54,819 bases of DNA, taken from Verrucomicrobiota bacterium (GTDB taxonomy: Bacteria > Verrucomicrobiota > Verrucomicrobiia > Opitutales > Opitutaceae). The translations under genes were made by a program, and so were the position numbers. Positions 1-8,795 of this stretch are shown one piece after another. The DNA lies in assembly GCA_016235555.1 (NCBI GenBank), contig JACRKC010000015.1:1-54819 (forward strand), given 5' to 3'. Positions within the stretch are counted from its first letter, which is position 1, and every line of letters starts with the position of its first letter. Below the pieces are notes generated by a model that worked only from the letters and a program-made list of their open reading frames with translations, had not been told where the DNA came from and did no database searches.

Positions 1-1331
1 GCCAATGGCAGCTCGACCCCGCGGTCACGCGGGATGGCGATCGAATTCTGCTTGATGGCGAGGAGATCGCGCGCGGCAGCGGGCCGCTCCATGGGCTCGC
101 AATCGATATCGGCACGACGACGGTGGTGCTGCGTCTGCTCAATCTCGAGACCGGCGAGGTAATCGCCGACTCTTCATTCGAGAATCCCCAGCGCTTTGGC
201 GGCTCCGACATCATGGCGCGGATCCACTACGACACGTTGGATCGCACGCGCGTGCTACAGCGCACCCTCGCCGGCTATCTCGCTCGCGCGATCCAGGAGC
301 TGCCGGTCGATCCGCTGTCGATCTATGAGGTCGCGATCGTCGGCAACTCGACGATGCGCGACATGTTCTTCCGCCTCTCCGTCGAGCCGATCGGCCAGAG
401 TCCCTACCAGTCGGTCACGGAGCACGACGTCGCCGCCGGGCGTCGCGCGACGACGAGCCTCTCCGAATCCGCGGTGCGACTCGGCCTGCCCGTGCACCCG
501 AAGGCGCGGGCCTACGGCTTGCCGATCATCAGCGGCCATGTGGGCGCGGATGCCGCGGCGTGCATGCTCGCGGTTGATCTGGCCAACGAGGAGCGCGTGG
601 TCGCGATCATGGACATAGGCACCAACACCGAGCTCGTCGTCGGCAACAAGCACAAGGTGCTGGCCGCGTCATGCCCCGCGGGCCCGGCTTTCGAAGGCGG
701 TCAGATCACTTTCGGCATGCCGGGCCTGACCGGAGCGATTGAGAACGTGGCGATCGGCGGCGACGGAAAATTTTCGGTCGCCGTAATCGGCGGGGGTCCG
801 GCAGAAGGCATCTGCGGTTCCGGTTTGGTCGATGTGTTGAGCGAGTTGCTGCGCACGGAGCGCATGAACGAACTCGGGCGTTTCACCGCGGGCGAGGAGG
901 CTTTTGTGCTGGCGGGCGATGGCGACCAGCCAGTCACGTTTGGCGAGAGCGACGTCAGTTTGCTCGCCCAAGCCAAGGGTGCCAACGCCGCCGGGCTGCG
1001 CATCGTGTTCGCCGAGTATGGCCTCCGGGCGAGCGAACTCGATGTGTTCTATCTTGCGGGTGGATTTGGCCGGCACCTCCGGGTCGATGCGTCAAAACGC
1101 ATCGGCCTCATCCCGAATCTCGACCCCGGGCGCATCGTGCAGATCGGCAACGCCTCGATCGAGGGCGCCTGCATCGCGCTGCTCTCCCGCGCCAAACGCG
1201 TCGAGTTGGAGGCACTCGTGAAATGCGTGCAGCACTGCCGGCTCGAGACGCACCCGCACTTCTTCGACATTTTCGTCGAGGGCTGCCAGTTCTCGCCGAT
1301 CCCCGACCGTCTGGAGGTGGGCGCGCCATGA
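1..1331 (+). CDS. RACo-type reductive activator of corrinoid proteins (ASKHA ATPase), 5' end outside window
   Basis: The reading frame is already open at the window edge (first full codon at base 3), so the N-terminus is missing. About 442 residues are visible. They carry the ATPase signatures of the acetate kinase/Hsp70/actin fold: phosphate-1 motif DIGTTT at 105-122, phosphate-2 motif DIGTNTE near 612, and a late glycine-rich YLAGGFGRHL. In this family (DUF4445, RACo/RamA-like) the N-terminus normally holds a 2Fe-2S ferredoxin domain that passes low-potential electrons to an inactivated Co(II) corrinoid protein in an ATP-dependent step; that part would lie upstream and is not seen. The stop overlaps the next start as ATGA, so the two genes are translationally coupled. 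The downstream corrinoid protein (4116-5093) is the obvious client. The family call is firm; the client is inferred. Confidence 0.9.
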   Translation, partial: QWQLDPAVTRDGDRILLDGEEIARGSGPLHGLAIDIGTTTVVLRLLNLETGEVIADSSFENPQRFGGSDIMARIHYDTLDRTRVLQRTLAGYLARAIQELPVDPLSIYEVAIVGNSTMRDMFFRLSVEPIGQSPYQSVTEHDVAAGRRATTSLSESAVRLGLPVHPKARAYGLPIISGHVGADAAACMLAVDLANEERVVAIMDIGTNTELVVGNKHKVLAASCPAGPAFEGGQITFGMPGLTGAIENVAIGGDGKFSVAVIGGGPAEGICGSGLVDVLSELLRTERMNELGRFTAGEEAFVLAGDGDQPVTFGESDVSLLAQAKGANAAGLRIVFAEYGLRASELDVFYLAGGFGRHLRVDASKRIGLIPNLDPGRIVQIGNASIEGACIALLSRAKRVELEALVKCVQHCRLETHPHFFDIFVEGCQFSPIPDRLEVGAP

Positions 1332-2602
1332 TCGACGAACTCGATCTTCGTCCCGACAGCACCGTCGAGGAAGCCGAGTATGTCCGGCTCCTCGGTTATC
1401 CGCGCGGACACGTGCTGACCGATCGAGCCCGGGAGCTGGCCGGGTGGGGGAGGCAGTGGTTCGCGGACCACGGCCGGCCTTGGGTTTATCTGCGTGAAGC
1501 CAGCCTGGATTACGCGGGTGATGTGCTGCGGATCGACGGATGCGAGTTTCAATCGCGCCAGCTGCGCGAACACCTGTCGCGGGCGGGGGCGACACGGGTC
1601 GTGCTCGTGGCCGCGTGTGCCGGTGGAAACTGCGAAGACCAGGCGCGTCAGCTGTGGGAAGCGGCGAAGCCCGATGAGTATTTCTTTCTGGAGATGTTCG
1701 GTTCGGCCGTGGTCGAGCGCATGGTCGCAACGGCCAGCGGGCGGATCTGCGAACTCGCCGACCGCGACGGGTTGATGGCAGTGCCGCACTACAGCCCCGG
1801 TTACTCCGGCTGGGATGTGTCGGACCAGGCGCGCCTGTTCGAGCTGATCACGCGCGGCGCCCAGCGCGCCTTTCCCGAACCGATCGAAGTGATGGCGAGC
1901 GGCATGCTGCGGCCGAAAAAGGCGCTGCTCGGTGTCTTCGGACTCGCCCCCAAATCCGCGGCGGGCCGTGACGCCTTGCGCGCGTCACCCTGCGCGAATT
2001 GCGCGCTGGCCTCCTGCCGCTTCCGGCGCGCGTCGTATCGCCATGCGCCGGCGCCCGCCGTCGCGGCCGCTCCAGCGCAGCCGGCGGGCCGCTACACGGT
2101 CAACGCGCGGGCGCTCGCGAAATGGGCGCGCGAACGCGTGCGGCTCGAGCGGGACGGCGACGGCACGTTGCGGGCGACCTTTCGCTACGACGGCACCACG
2201 TGTTCCAACATGGGGCGGCCGCTGGCGTTCGATTACACGGTTACGCTTGGTGACGAAGGCGAGGGCTACCCGATCCGTTCGTCGGAGTGCCGGCCGGCTC
2301 CGGGTGACGAAGGCTACGAGCACATGTGCGCCTACCAGCGCGACGCTGGGTCGCTCATGCGCGCGATCGCGAGCGAGCAGCCTTTGCTCGGGCGCCCGCT
2401 GGATGAAGTGCTCACTTGGACGCGTGACTCCGCGCCAGCCGGCTGCCATTGTGAAGCGGTGAGTCGCGCGCACAAATGGGGACTCGCCCTCGAAGCGATC
2501 CACTTCGCCTTAGGAATTCGTCGAAAAGGCACGACCGAATTTCACGAGAGCGAACCGACCGCTCACCACGCTTTACCCACAACCCCGACGAATTCCTCAT
2601 GA
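1328..2602 (+). CDS. B12-dependent methionine synthase activation-domain-like protein with Cys-rich C-terminus
   Basis: This is a 424-residue protein that starts at the ATG overlapping the RACo stop (ATGA). The first ~230 residues resemble the AdoMet-binding reactivation domain of MetH, with a typical HYSPGYSGWD stretch and a following SGMLRPKK segment. Stand-alone versions of this fold are common beside corrinoid methyltransferases. A compact cysteine motif (CANCALASC) follows, then an Ala/Pro linker, then a second domain of about 150 residues with further cysteines (TTCSNMG, SSEC, HMC, GCHCE) that I do not recognise. The cysteines could bind a metal or Fe-S cluster. Its position suggests a role in reactivating or repairing the corrinoid protein together with RACo. 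It ends with an ATGA overlap into the next small gene. Confidence 0.72.
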   Translation: MIDELDLRPDSTVEEAEYVRLLGYPRGHVLTDRARELAGWGRQWFADHGRPWVYLREASLDYAGDVLRIDGCEFQSRQLREHLSRAGATRVVLVAACAGGNCEDQARQLWEAAKPDEYFFLEMFGSAVVERMVATASGRICELADRDGLMAVPHYSPGYSGWDVSDQARLFELITRGAQRAFPEPIEVMASGMLRPKKALLGVFGLAPKSAAGRDALRASPCANCALASCRFRRASYRHAPAPAVAAAPAQPAGRYTVNARALAKWARERVRLERDGDGTLRATFRYDGTTCSNMGRPLAFDYTVTLGDEGEGYPIRSSECRPAPGDEGYEHMCAYQRDAGSLMRAIASEQPLLGRPLDEVLTWTRDSAPAGCHCEAVSRAHKWGLALEAIHFALGIRRKGTTEFHESEPTAHHALPTTPTNSS

Positions 2603-2928
2603 TCAAACTCTGCGATCGCAATCTCGCCGCGGCGGACAAGCTCCCGCCGAAGTTTCCCGACAAGTCCGGCGTCGGCACTCACTACGTCGACGCGTTCATC
2701 AAGCCGATGAACGTCACGCTGCCCGACGGCGCGACCCGGGTGGCCTGCAAGCGCAAAGGTCTCCGCGTCAATCTCACGGTTGGCACCAAGAAAGGCTCGG
2801 GCCTCATGCGCCGCCTCACGGTCAGTCCCGATCCCGTTGTCATGCTCGACGCCTGCCTACAGGAGGCCGCGAAGTCCGCCGGCGTTCAGCTCCAGGTCAC
2901 CGACACCGAGATCCTGATCACCCCATAA
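2599..2928 (+). CDS. Small conserved-looking protein of the corrinoid module (109 aa)
   Basis: The ATG at 2599 overlaps the preceding stop as ATGA, which fixes the start. The product is a soluble 109-residue protein without signal peptide or membrane segment. It is basic in the middle (ACKRKGLRVNLTVGTKK) and ends in TEILITP. I do not recognise a family. The strict four-base overlaps with both RACo and the activation-domain protein argue that it is a real gene and part of the same reactivation unit, not a shadow frame. It could be a small partner or chaperone of the corrinoid protein, but nothing in the sequence proves this. Confidence 0.7.
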   Translation: MIKLCDRNLAAADKLPPKFPDKSGVGTHYVDAFIKPMNVTLPDGATRVACKRKGLRVNLTVGTKKGSGLMRRLTVSPDPVVMLDACLQEAAKSAGVQLQVTDTEILITP

Positions 2929-2978
2929 CCAGCCGTCCCCAGGTCCAAGACCCGAGAACCTAGACCCTCTTCAAAACC

Positions 2979-4037
2979 ATGACACCCGCCCAATGGAACA
3001 CATTCAAACGCGCCTCGCGCCTCGAGAAACTCGATAAGGTCCCGATGGCGCTGATCATCGACAGCCCGTGGATCCCGGGCTACGTCGGCGTCAAGCACAT
3101 GGATTTCTTCCTGGACCCGCAGGTGTGGTTCCAGTCGCACCTGAAGATCCACCGCGAGTTCCCCGACATCATCTTCGTGCCCGGCTGGTGGCTCGAATAC
3201 GGCATGGCGGCGGAGCCGTCGGTGCTCGGGTCGAAGATCAAGTTCTGGCAGGACAACACGCCGAGCGAATACCACATGCTCTTCAACATCGAGGATGTGG
3301 ACAAGCTGCCGGAATACGAGGTCGAGGCCGACGCGTTCATGGCCCTGACGCTCCACCGCCTCCGCATGCAGCGGCAGCAGGTGCTCGACACCGGCGAGAT
3401 CTTCACGATGGCCACCGCGCGCGGCCCGATGTGCACGGCCGGCTTCGCCCGCAACACCAGCGATCTGATGATCGACATCGTCGAAAAGCCCGAGTGGGTC
3501 CACAAGCTGCTCGATCTCTGCACGCGCATCATCATCGACTGGCTCAAGGCCCAGTGCAAAGCGATGGGCCCGACCGTCGAGGGCATTTTCCTCCTCGATG
3601 ACATCGTGGGCTTCGTGAACGAGGACCACTATCAGGAGTTCTGCCACCCCTACCTGAAACGCATCTGCGACGCGTTCCCGAAGGACTGGGTGAAGCTCTA
3701 CCACAACGACGCCTCGATCGAGGCGTGCCTCGAGTATCTGCCCGACGCCGGCTTCAACATGCTCAACTGGGGCAAACAAACCGACTACGCCGATGTGAAG
3801 GCGCGCGTCGGCAAGAGAATGTGTCTCATGGGCAACGTGAACCCGCTCGAAGTCGGCGTGCGCGGCACCCCCGACGAAGTCCGCGCGGCGACGCTCGACG
3901 TGTTGGAAAAAAGCGGCGGCGAAGGCATCGTCCTCTCTGTCGGTGGCGGCACGAGCCCCGGCATGCCGCGGCAGAACATCGTCGCGATGAAAGCCGCCCT
4001 CGACGAATTCAACCAGGCGCACTTCGGCACGAAATGA
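2979..4037 (+). CDS. URO-D-fold (MtaA/CmuA-type) corrinoid methyltransferase, candidate methyltransferase I
   Basis: A cytoplasmic protein of 352 residues with the uroporphyrinogen-decarboxylase TIM-barrel pattern, including GNVNPLEVG at 285-293 and a C-terminal GGGTSPGMP. Members of this superfamily beside a corrinoid protein and RACo move methyl groups, either from a substrate (O-demethylases, chloromethane) to the corrinoid or from the corrinoid to a thiol. The MtaA/MtbA zinc motif is H-x-C. Here the matching strand reads YHNDAS with H242 and D244 and no cysteine two residues on, so it is not a plain coenzyme-M methylase; C250 is nearby. Because a separate pterin methyltransferase is encoded at 8817-9749, this protein best fits the substrate-side enzyme. 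The substrate cannot be read from the sequence. It is followed by a palindromic element and the corrinoid protein gene. Confidence 0.85.
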   Translation: MTPAQWNTFKRASRLEKLDKVPMALIIDSPWIPGYVGVKHMDFFLDPQVWFQSHLKIHREFPDIIFVPGWWLEYGMAAEPSVLGSKIKFWQDNTPSEYHMLFNIEDVDKLPEYEVEADAFMALTLHRLRMQRQQVLDTGEIFTMATARGPMCTAGFARNTSDLMIDIVEKPEWVHKLLDLCTRIIIDWLKAQCKAMGPTVEGIFLLDDIVGFVNEDHYQEFCHPYLKRICDAFPKDWVKLYHNDASIEACLEYLPDAGFNMLNWGKQTDYADVKARVGKRMCLMGNVNPLEVGVRGTPDEVRAATLDVLEKSGGEGIVLSVGGGTSPGMPRQNIVAMKAALDEFNQAHFGTK

Positions 4038-4047
4038 CCCATCCCTT

Positions 4048-4096
4048 GTAGGTCGGGGTTTATCCCCGACATGTCGGGCGTGAAGCCCGACCTACC
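4048..4096. repeat. Twin-hairpin palindromic element, TAGGTCGGG family
   Basis: Forty-nine bases between two methyltransferase-module genes. Two small hairpins (GTCGGGGtttatCCCCGAC and GTCGGGcgtgaaGCCCGAC) sit side by side, and the whole also folds end to end from GTAGGTCGGG to CCGACCTAC. A second copy lies at 29165-29232. There is no T-run, so it is not a normal terminator. The reading frame of the downstream corrinoid gene stays open through it back to 4071, but the ATG at 4116 after the element gives the proper N-terminus. Confidence 0.9.
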
Positions 4097-4115
4097 AAAA
4101 ACCTCCTATTTTCCC

Positions 4116-5093
4116 ATGATCGATTACGCGTTGATGAACCAGTGCCTTTACGAGGGCAAAGCCAAGGAAGTCGAACAGATGACCAAGGACGCGCTCGCCG
4201 AGGGCCGCCCCGTGAAGGAAGTGCTCGAACAAGGCCTCATCGCCGGCATGTCCGTCGTCGGCGAGGATTTTAAGCACAACATCCTCTACGTGCCCGAGGT
4301 GCTCATCGCCGCCCGCGCGATGAAAGCCGGTATGGCCGTGCTCAAGCCGCTGCTCGCGGCGCCCGGCGGCGCGTCGTCGCAGACCGGCCGCCTCCTCATG
4401 GGCACGGTGCGCGGCGATCTCCACGACATCGGCAAGAACCTCGTGTGCATGATGGCCGAGGGCGCCGGCTTCGTCGTGAAGGACATCGGCGTCGATCAGA
4501 GCGTGGAGAAATTCCAGGCCGCCGCCGACGAATTCAAACCCGACATCATCGGCATGAGCGCGCTGCTCACGACCACGATGACCTACATGAAAACCGTGAT
4601 CGATGGCTGCAACCAGCCGGGCTACGATCACATCAAGATGGCGATCGGCGGCGCGCCGATTTCGCAGATGTTCGCCGATGAAATCGGCGCCGATGGCTAC
4701 GGCGCCGACGCATCGAGCGCGGTCGATCTGTTTCTCTACCTCGTGGGGAAGGGCGAGGCGCCCAAGGCCACGTTCAAGGCGGGCGTTGCACCGACGAAAA
4801 GTCAGCTCACCGCGCAGCGCGGTGCGAATCCGGTGTCGCGTTACCAACTCCTCTGCTGGCAGGAGCTCCCGTCGGCGATCAAGGCGTGGGACGACTTCGA
4901 GGAGGTGAAAATCGACCTGCCGTCGGTCTTCGTCGAACGCATCGACGCCAAGGCGCAGAAGGTCGGACTCACCAAGGGCGACGACTATATGGCGCAGTTC
5001 AAATGGAGCGACGAGCAGTCGCGTCCGGGCACGCCGCAGGAAGTCGCCGCCGCGCTCAAGGCCGAACTCGAGGCCGCCCTTTCCAAATCCTAG
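4116..5093 (+). CDS. Corrinoid (methyl-carrier) protein with unusual C-terminal extension
   Basis: 325 residues. The N-terminal four-helix cap (about 1-90) precedes a Rossmann B12-binding domain with the base-off/His-on signature D101-L-H103-D-I-G106, the SALL segment at 148 and GGAPIS at 178. H103 would coordinate cobalt. Typical shuttle proteins of this class (MtaC, MtbC, OdmA-like) end near residue 210-215. This one continues for about 110 residues (roughly 215-325) with an Arg/Trp-containing, mixed-charge tail that I cannot assign. It sits between methyltransferase I and the folate-side genes and would carry the methyl group between them. A longer reading from 4071 exists but would translate the upstream palindrome, so 4116 is preferred. 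Confidence 0.9.
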   Translation: MIDYALMNQCLYEGKAKEVEQMTKDALAEGRPVKEVLEQGLIAGMSVVGEDFKHNILYVPEVLIAARAMKAGMAVLKPLLAAPGGASSQTGRLLMGTVRGDLHDIGKNLVCMMAEGAGFVVKDIGVDQSVEKFQAAADEFKPDIIGMSALLTTTMTYMKTVIDGCNQPGYDHIKMAIGGAPISQMFADEIGADGYGADASSAVDLFLYLVGKGEAPKATFKAGVAPTKSQLTAQRGANPVSRYQLLCWQELPSAIKAWDDFEEVKIDLPSVFVERIDAKAQKVGLTKGDDYMAQFKWSDEQSRPGTPQEVAAALKAELEAALSKS

Positions 5094-5125
5094 TTCGCGA
5101 TTCCCACGCGACCCTCATCGACCCC

Positions 5126-7111
5126 ATGAGATCAATCCGTCGCACTCTCCTCGCCATCTCGCTCGGTCTTGCGGCCACCGCCTTCGCCGCGGCCGCGCCG
5201 CTTGAAGTCAAACTCGACGCCGCCAAGACCGGCGCGCCGATCAATCCCCACATCTACGGGCAGTTCATCGAGCACCTCGGCCGCTGCATCTACGGCGGCA
5301 TCTGGGCCGAGATGCTGGAGGACCGGAAATTCTATTTTCCGATCACCGCGAACTACGCGCCCTACAAGAGCCTCACCGACTCGGCGTATCCCGTCGTCGG
5401 CGCGTCGCCGTGGCAGATCATCGGCGACCCCTCGGCCGTGACGATGGTGAAGGAAAACGCGTTCGTCGGCACGCACTCGCCGCGCGTCGCCGCGGGCGCT
5501 GGACTCCGCCAACGCGATCTCGGACTCGTCGCCGGCAAGGCCTACGTCGGCTACCTCTGGGCGCGGCCTGCAGGTGGCAAAGCCGAAATCGAGGTGGCGT
5601 TGATCTGGGGATCGGCCGCGGGCGATCGTGCGACGAAGAGATTCACGTTCACCGGCGGTGAATTTGCGAAGCAGGCGTTCAAGTTCACCGCGCAGCGCGG
5701 CGGCGAAAACGCCGGCGCGCTCGAGCTTCGCGTGCTGAGCGGCGATGTCCTCATCGGCCCGCCGTCGCTCATGCCGGCCGACCACGTGCGCGGCATGCGC
5801 CGCGATACGCTTGCGCTGCTCAAGCAACTCAACGGCACCGTCTATCGCTGGCCCGGCGGCAACTTCGCGAGCGGCTACGACTGGCGCGATGGCATCGGCG
5901 ATCGCGACCGCCGTCCGCCGCGCAAGAACCCGGCGTGGACCGGTGTCGAGCACAACGATTTCGGCACCGACGAGTTCATCGCCTTCTGCCGCGAGGTCGG
6001 CACCGAGCCGATGATCGCGGCCAACACCGGCTTCGGCGACGCCTACTCGGCGGCGCAATGGGTCGAGTATTGCAACCGCGGCGCCGACACGATCGGCGGT
6101 GGCTGGCGCGCGAAGAATGGCCACGCCGCGCCCTACGGCGTGAAGTATTGGTGCGTCGGCAACGAGATGTTCGGCCCGTGGCAGCTCGGCTTCATGCAGA
6201 TGGCCCACTACACGCTGAAGCATAACCTGTTTGCCGAGGCCATGTGGCAGGTCGACCCCTCGCTCAAGCTCACCGCCGTCGGCGACCTCGAGACGATCAA
6301 CAAGAACCACGATCCCGATCAGGCCAAGTCGGGCAAGGGCTGCACGCAGATCATGCTGGAGCAATGCCTCGACCACATGTCCATCCTCTCGGAGCATTTC
6401 TACAGCGGGCGTGTGCCGTGGACGAAGGACGGCCGCGTCGACCTGCTCTCGCACGTCGGCCTGTTGAAAAACGCGATCCGCAAAAAAGCCGACGGCCATC
6501 GCAAGTTGCAGGCCAGCCTGTCCAACCTGCAGGGCCGCCTGATGCCGATCACGATGGACGAGTGGAATTACTGGCACCGCGAGTATGCCTACGGCGAACT
6601 CGGCTGCATCTACGAACTCTCCGACGGACTCGGCACCGCCGCCGGCCTGCACGAGTATTTCCGCCAGAGCGACCTGATCCAGATGGCGCACTACGCGCAG
6701 ACCGTGAATGTCATCGGCGCGATCAAGACTTCGAAGACCACCGCCGAGATGGAAACCACCGGTCTCGTGCTTCAGCTCTACCGCGCGCACTTCGGCGAGA
6801 AGCCGCTCGTGCTCGAAAAAGACTTCGCGCCCTACGATGTCGCCGCCGCACTCACGAAGGATGGCCGGACGCTCACCGTCGGGGTCGTCAACCCGACCGC
6901 GGAGGAAATCGAGATCACCCTCGCGCCCACCGGCCTGGCGCTTGCTGCGCGTGGCACACGCTATCACATCACGGGCCCGAACGATCGCGCCCACAACACG
7001 CCGGGTCAGCCGCGCGTGGTCGACCTCAAGCGCACGGACAACATCGCGACCAACGCCCCGCTGCGTGTCCCCGCGCTGAGCAACGCGCTCTTCGTTCTGC
7101 CGCTCAAGTGA
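5126..7111 (+). CDS. Secreted GH51 alpha-L-arabinofuranosidase
   Basis: 661 residues from the ATG that begins a clean signal peptide (MRSIRRTLLAISLGLAATAF, then AAAAPLEV). The N-terminal INPHIYGQFIEHLGR segment and the rest of the barrel are typical of GH51. The acid/base is E347 in CVGNEMFG and the nucleophile E479 in TMDEWNYW, so the enzyme looks intact. It would remove terminal arabinofuranosyl groups from arabinoxylan or arabinan outside the cytoplasm or in the periplasm. It lies only 32 bases after the corrinoid protein gene and before the MTHFR gene, an odd place for a glycosidase and a possible hint that the methyl donor comes from hemicellulose. Confidence 0.93.
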   Translation: MRSIRRTLLAISLGLAATAFAAAAPLEVKLDAAKTGAPINPHIYGQFIEHLGRCIYGGIWAEMLEDRKFYFPITANYAPYKSLTDSAYPVVGASPWQIIGDPSAVTMVKENAFVGTHSPRVAAGAGLRQRDLGLVAGKAYVGYLWARPAGGKAEIEVALIWGSAAGDRATKRFTFTGGEFAKQAFKFTAQRGGENAGALELRVLSGDVLIGPPSLMPADHVRGMRRDTLALLKQLNGTVYRWPGGNFASGYDWRDGIGDRDRRPPRKNPAWTGVEHNDFGTDEFIAFCREVGTEPMIAANTGFGDAYSAAQWVEYCNRGADTIGGGWRAKNGHAAPYGVKYWCVGNEMFGPWQLGFMQMAHYTLKHNLFAEAMWQVDPSLKLTAVGDLETINKNHDPDQAKSGKGCTQIMLEQCLDHMSILSEHFYSGRVPWTKDGRVDLLSHVGLLKNAIRKKADGHRKLQASLSNLQGRLMPITMDEWNYWHREYAYGELGCIYELSDGLGTAAGLHEYFRQSDLIQMAHYAQTVNVIGAIKTSKTTAEMETTGLVLQLYRAHFGEKPLVLEKDFAPYDVAAALTKDGRTLTVGVVNPTAEEIEITLAPTGLALAARGTRYHITGPNDRAHNTPGQPRVVDLKRTDNIATNAPLRVPALSNALFVLPLK

Positions 7112-7113
7112 GT

Positions 7114-7170
7114 CGTAGCCGCGAGCGTGAGCGAGTGGCCCCCGACCACTCGCTTACGCTCGCAGCCACC
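7114..7170. repeat. Inverted-repeat element (GAGCGTGAGCGAGTGG family)
   Basis: A 57-base imperfect palindrome just after the arabinofuranosidase stop. The left arm GCGAGCGTGAGCGAGTGG pairs with CCACTCGCTTACGCTCGC. There is no T-run. It lies 12 bases before the MTHFR start. No second copy is seen in this window. Confidence 0.8.
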
Positions 7171-7182
7171 AGCCGATCTTCG

Positions 7183-8778
7183 ATGCACTCCCTCCGCGAA
7201 AAACTCGAAACCTCCTCGCGGTTCCTCCTCGGCACCGAGCTGGTTTCCGTGCGCGGCGGGATGGGGGAGAAGAGCGCCGTGAAGGCGCGCGATTTCGCGA
7301 ACCGCCTCATCGAGTCGCCCGACGTCGACTGGATCTCGATCACCGACAATGCCGGCGGCAATCCGCAGCTCGCGCCCACGGTGCTCGGCCGGCCCATCCT
7401 CTACGCCGGCAAGGAGGTGGTGATCCACCTCACCTGCAAGGATCTCAACCGCAACGCGCTCGAGTCCGAGGCGTGGTTGCTGCACAGCGAAGGTTTTCAC
7501 AACATCCTCGCGATGACCGGCGATTATCCGGTCGCCGGCAACGGCGGCGCCGCCAAGCCCGTCTTCGACCTCGATTCCGTCGGCCTCATCACACTGCTCG
7601 ACCAGATGAACCGCGGCCTCGCGCCGGCCGACGCGACGCGCGCCCGATTCGACCGCACCAACTTTCTCGTCGGCGCGGTGACGACCAACTTCAAGCTCCA
7701 CGAGGGCGAGGTGATGCCCCAATACGCGAAACTCGCCGCGAAGATCCGCTGCGGCGCGCGTTTCATCATCAACCAGATCGGCTTCGATGCGCGCAAGCAG
7801 AGCGAGCTCATCGCGTGGATGCGCGCGCAGGGCCTCGGCGCGACCCCGCTCATCGGCAACGTCTACCTGCTCAGCCCGCGGGTCGCCTCGCTGTTTCACT
7901 CGGGCCGCATCCCGGGCGTTGTGCTGTCGCGCGAACTGCTCGCAGTGTGCGAGCGGCACGCCGCCTCGCCCGACGGCGGCAAGGCGTTCTTCCTCGAATT
8001 CGCCGCCAAGCAGATCGCGATCTACCGCGGTCTCGGCTACCGCGGCGCCTACCTCGGCGGGGTGCATAACGCCGCCGCCCTTGAGAATATCCTGCGGATT
8101 GAGCGCTCGTTTGCGCCTGACGACTGGAAGCAGTTCGCGCAGGCGATGCAGTTTTCGCGGCCCGGGGAGTTTTTCTATTTCGAGCAGAGCCCCGCGACCG
8201 GACTGGCCGATCCGACGTTGCGCGCCGCGACACCCGCGACGCGTTCGCGGCATGTGGGCGTCAGCTACTCACTTTCCAAGCTATCGCATGCCGCGATGTT
8301 CACGTCGGGCCGGGCGTTGGCTCGCGCGGGCGCGAAACTCTGCGCCGACGCGGCGGATTCCGCACAAGGGCCGGCGCCGTTGCGTTTGATCGAGCATCTC
8401 AGCAAGTCGGCGCTGTTCCGCTGTCAGGATTGCGGCGACTGCTCGCTGCCCGAGATCGCCTACCTCTGTCCCGAATCGCAGTGCGCGAAGAACCAGCGCA
8501 ACGGCCCCTGCGGCGGCACGCGCGACGGCCGCTGTGAAGTCGACGGCATCGGCGACTGCATCTGGCTCCGCGCCTACGAGCGCCTGAAGCATGACCACCG
8601 TGAGCACGAACTGCTCGCTCATGCGCCCGTGGTCCAAGACCAAAGCCTCCGCGGCACCTCCTCCTGGGCCAACAACTGGCTCGGCCGCGATCACGCCGCG
8701 GAAAAATCGATTTTGCCTCACGCCAAGGACGCAAAGGCCGCGAAGGAAACCGAAACATCCCAGCCTTTGCGTCCTTAG
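7183..8778 (+). CDS. Methylenetetrahydrofolate reductase fused to MetV-like Cys-rich domain
   Basis: 531 residues. About 1-330 is a MetF-type TIM barrel (DWISITDNAGGNP, ILAMTGDYP, NQIGFDA). Residues ~414-455 form a dense cysteine cluster (CQDCGDCSLPE, CPESQC, GPCGGT) typical of the MetV/DUF5981 zinc or Fe-S domain that partners MetF in acetogens and related anaerobic-type reductases. In this operon it could oxidise methyl-THF to methylene-THF, or run in the biosynthetic direction. The ATG at 7183 is chosen because homology begins there. The last ~22 residues (HAKDAKAAKETETSQPLRP) and the stop are encoded by a palindromic element (8716-8795), so the natural C-terminus has probably been replaced or extended. 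Confidence 0.9.
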   Translation: MHSLREKLETSSRFLLGTELVSVRGGMGEKSAVKARDFANRLIESPDVDWISITDNAGGNPQLAPTVLGRPILYAGKEVVIHLTCKDLNRNALESEAWLLHSEGFHNILAMTGDYPVAGNGGAAKPVFDLDSVGLITLLDQMNRGLAPADATRARFDRTNFLVGAVTTNFKLHEGEVMPQYAKLAAKIRCGARFIINQIGFDARKQSELIAWMRAQGLGATPLIGNVYLLSPRVASLFHSGRIPGVVLSRELLAVCERHAASPDGGKAFFLEFAAKQIAIYRGLGYRGAYLGGVHNAAALENILRIERSFAPDDWKQFAQAMQFSRPGEFFYFEQSPATGLADPTLRAATPATRSRHVGVSYSLSKLSHAAMFTSGRALARAGAKLCADAADSAQGPAPLRLIEHLSKSALFRCQDCGDCSLPEIAYLCPESQCAKNQRNGPCGGTRDGRCEVDGIGDCIWLRAYERLKHDHREHELLAHAPVVQDQSLRGTSSWANNWLGRDHAAEKSILPHAKDAKAAKETETSQPLRP

Positions 8779-8795
8779 CGCCCTTTGCGTGAGGC
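8716..8795. repeat. Inverted-repeat element overlapping MTHFR 3' end (CCTCACGCCAAGGACGC family)
   Basis: An 80-base imperfect palindrome. The left arm GCCTCACGCCAAGGACGCAA pairs with the right arm TTGCGTCC..GCGTGAGGC. It provides the last codons and stop of the MTHFR gene and ends about 22 bases before the next start. It has the appearance of the dispersed ACGCAAAGG-type repeats found in many genomes. Confidence 0.85.

Noticed and set aside
5132-6994. 620-codon open frame on the minus strand opposite the arabinofuranosidase
   Set aside because: Long antisense frames are common in high-GC genes; the plus-strand product has a full GH51 fold and catalytic residues.
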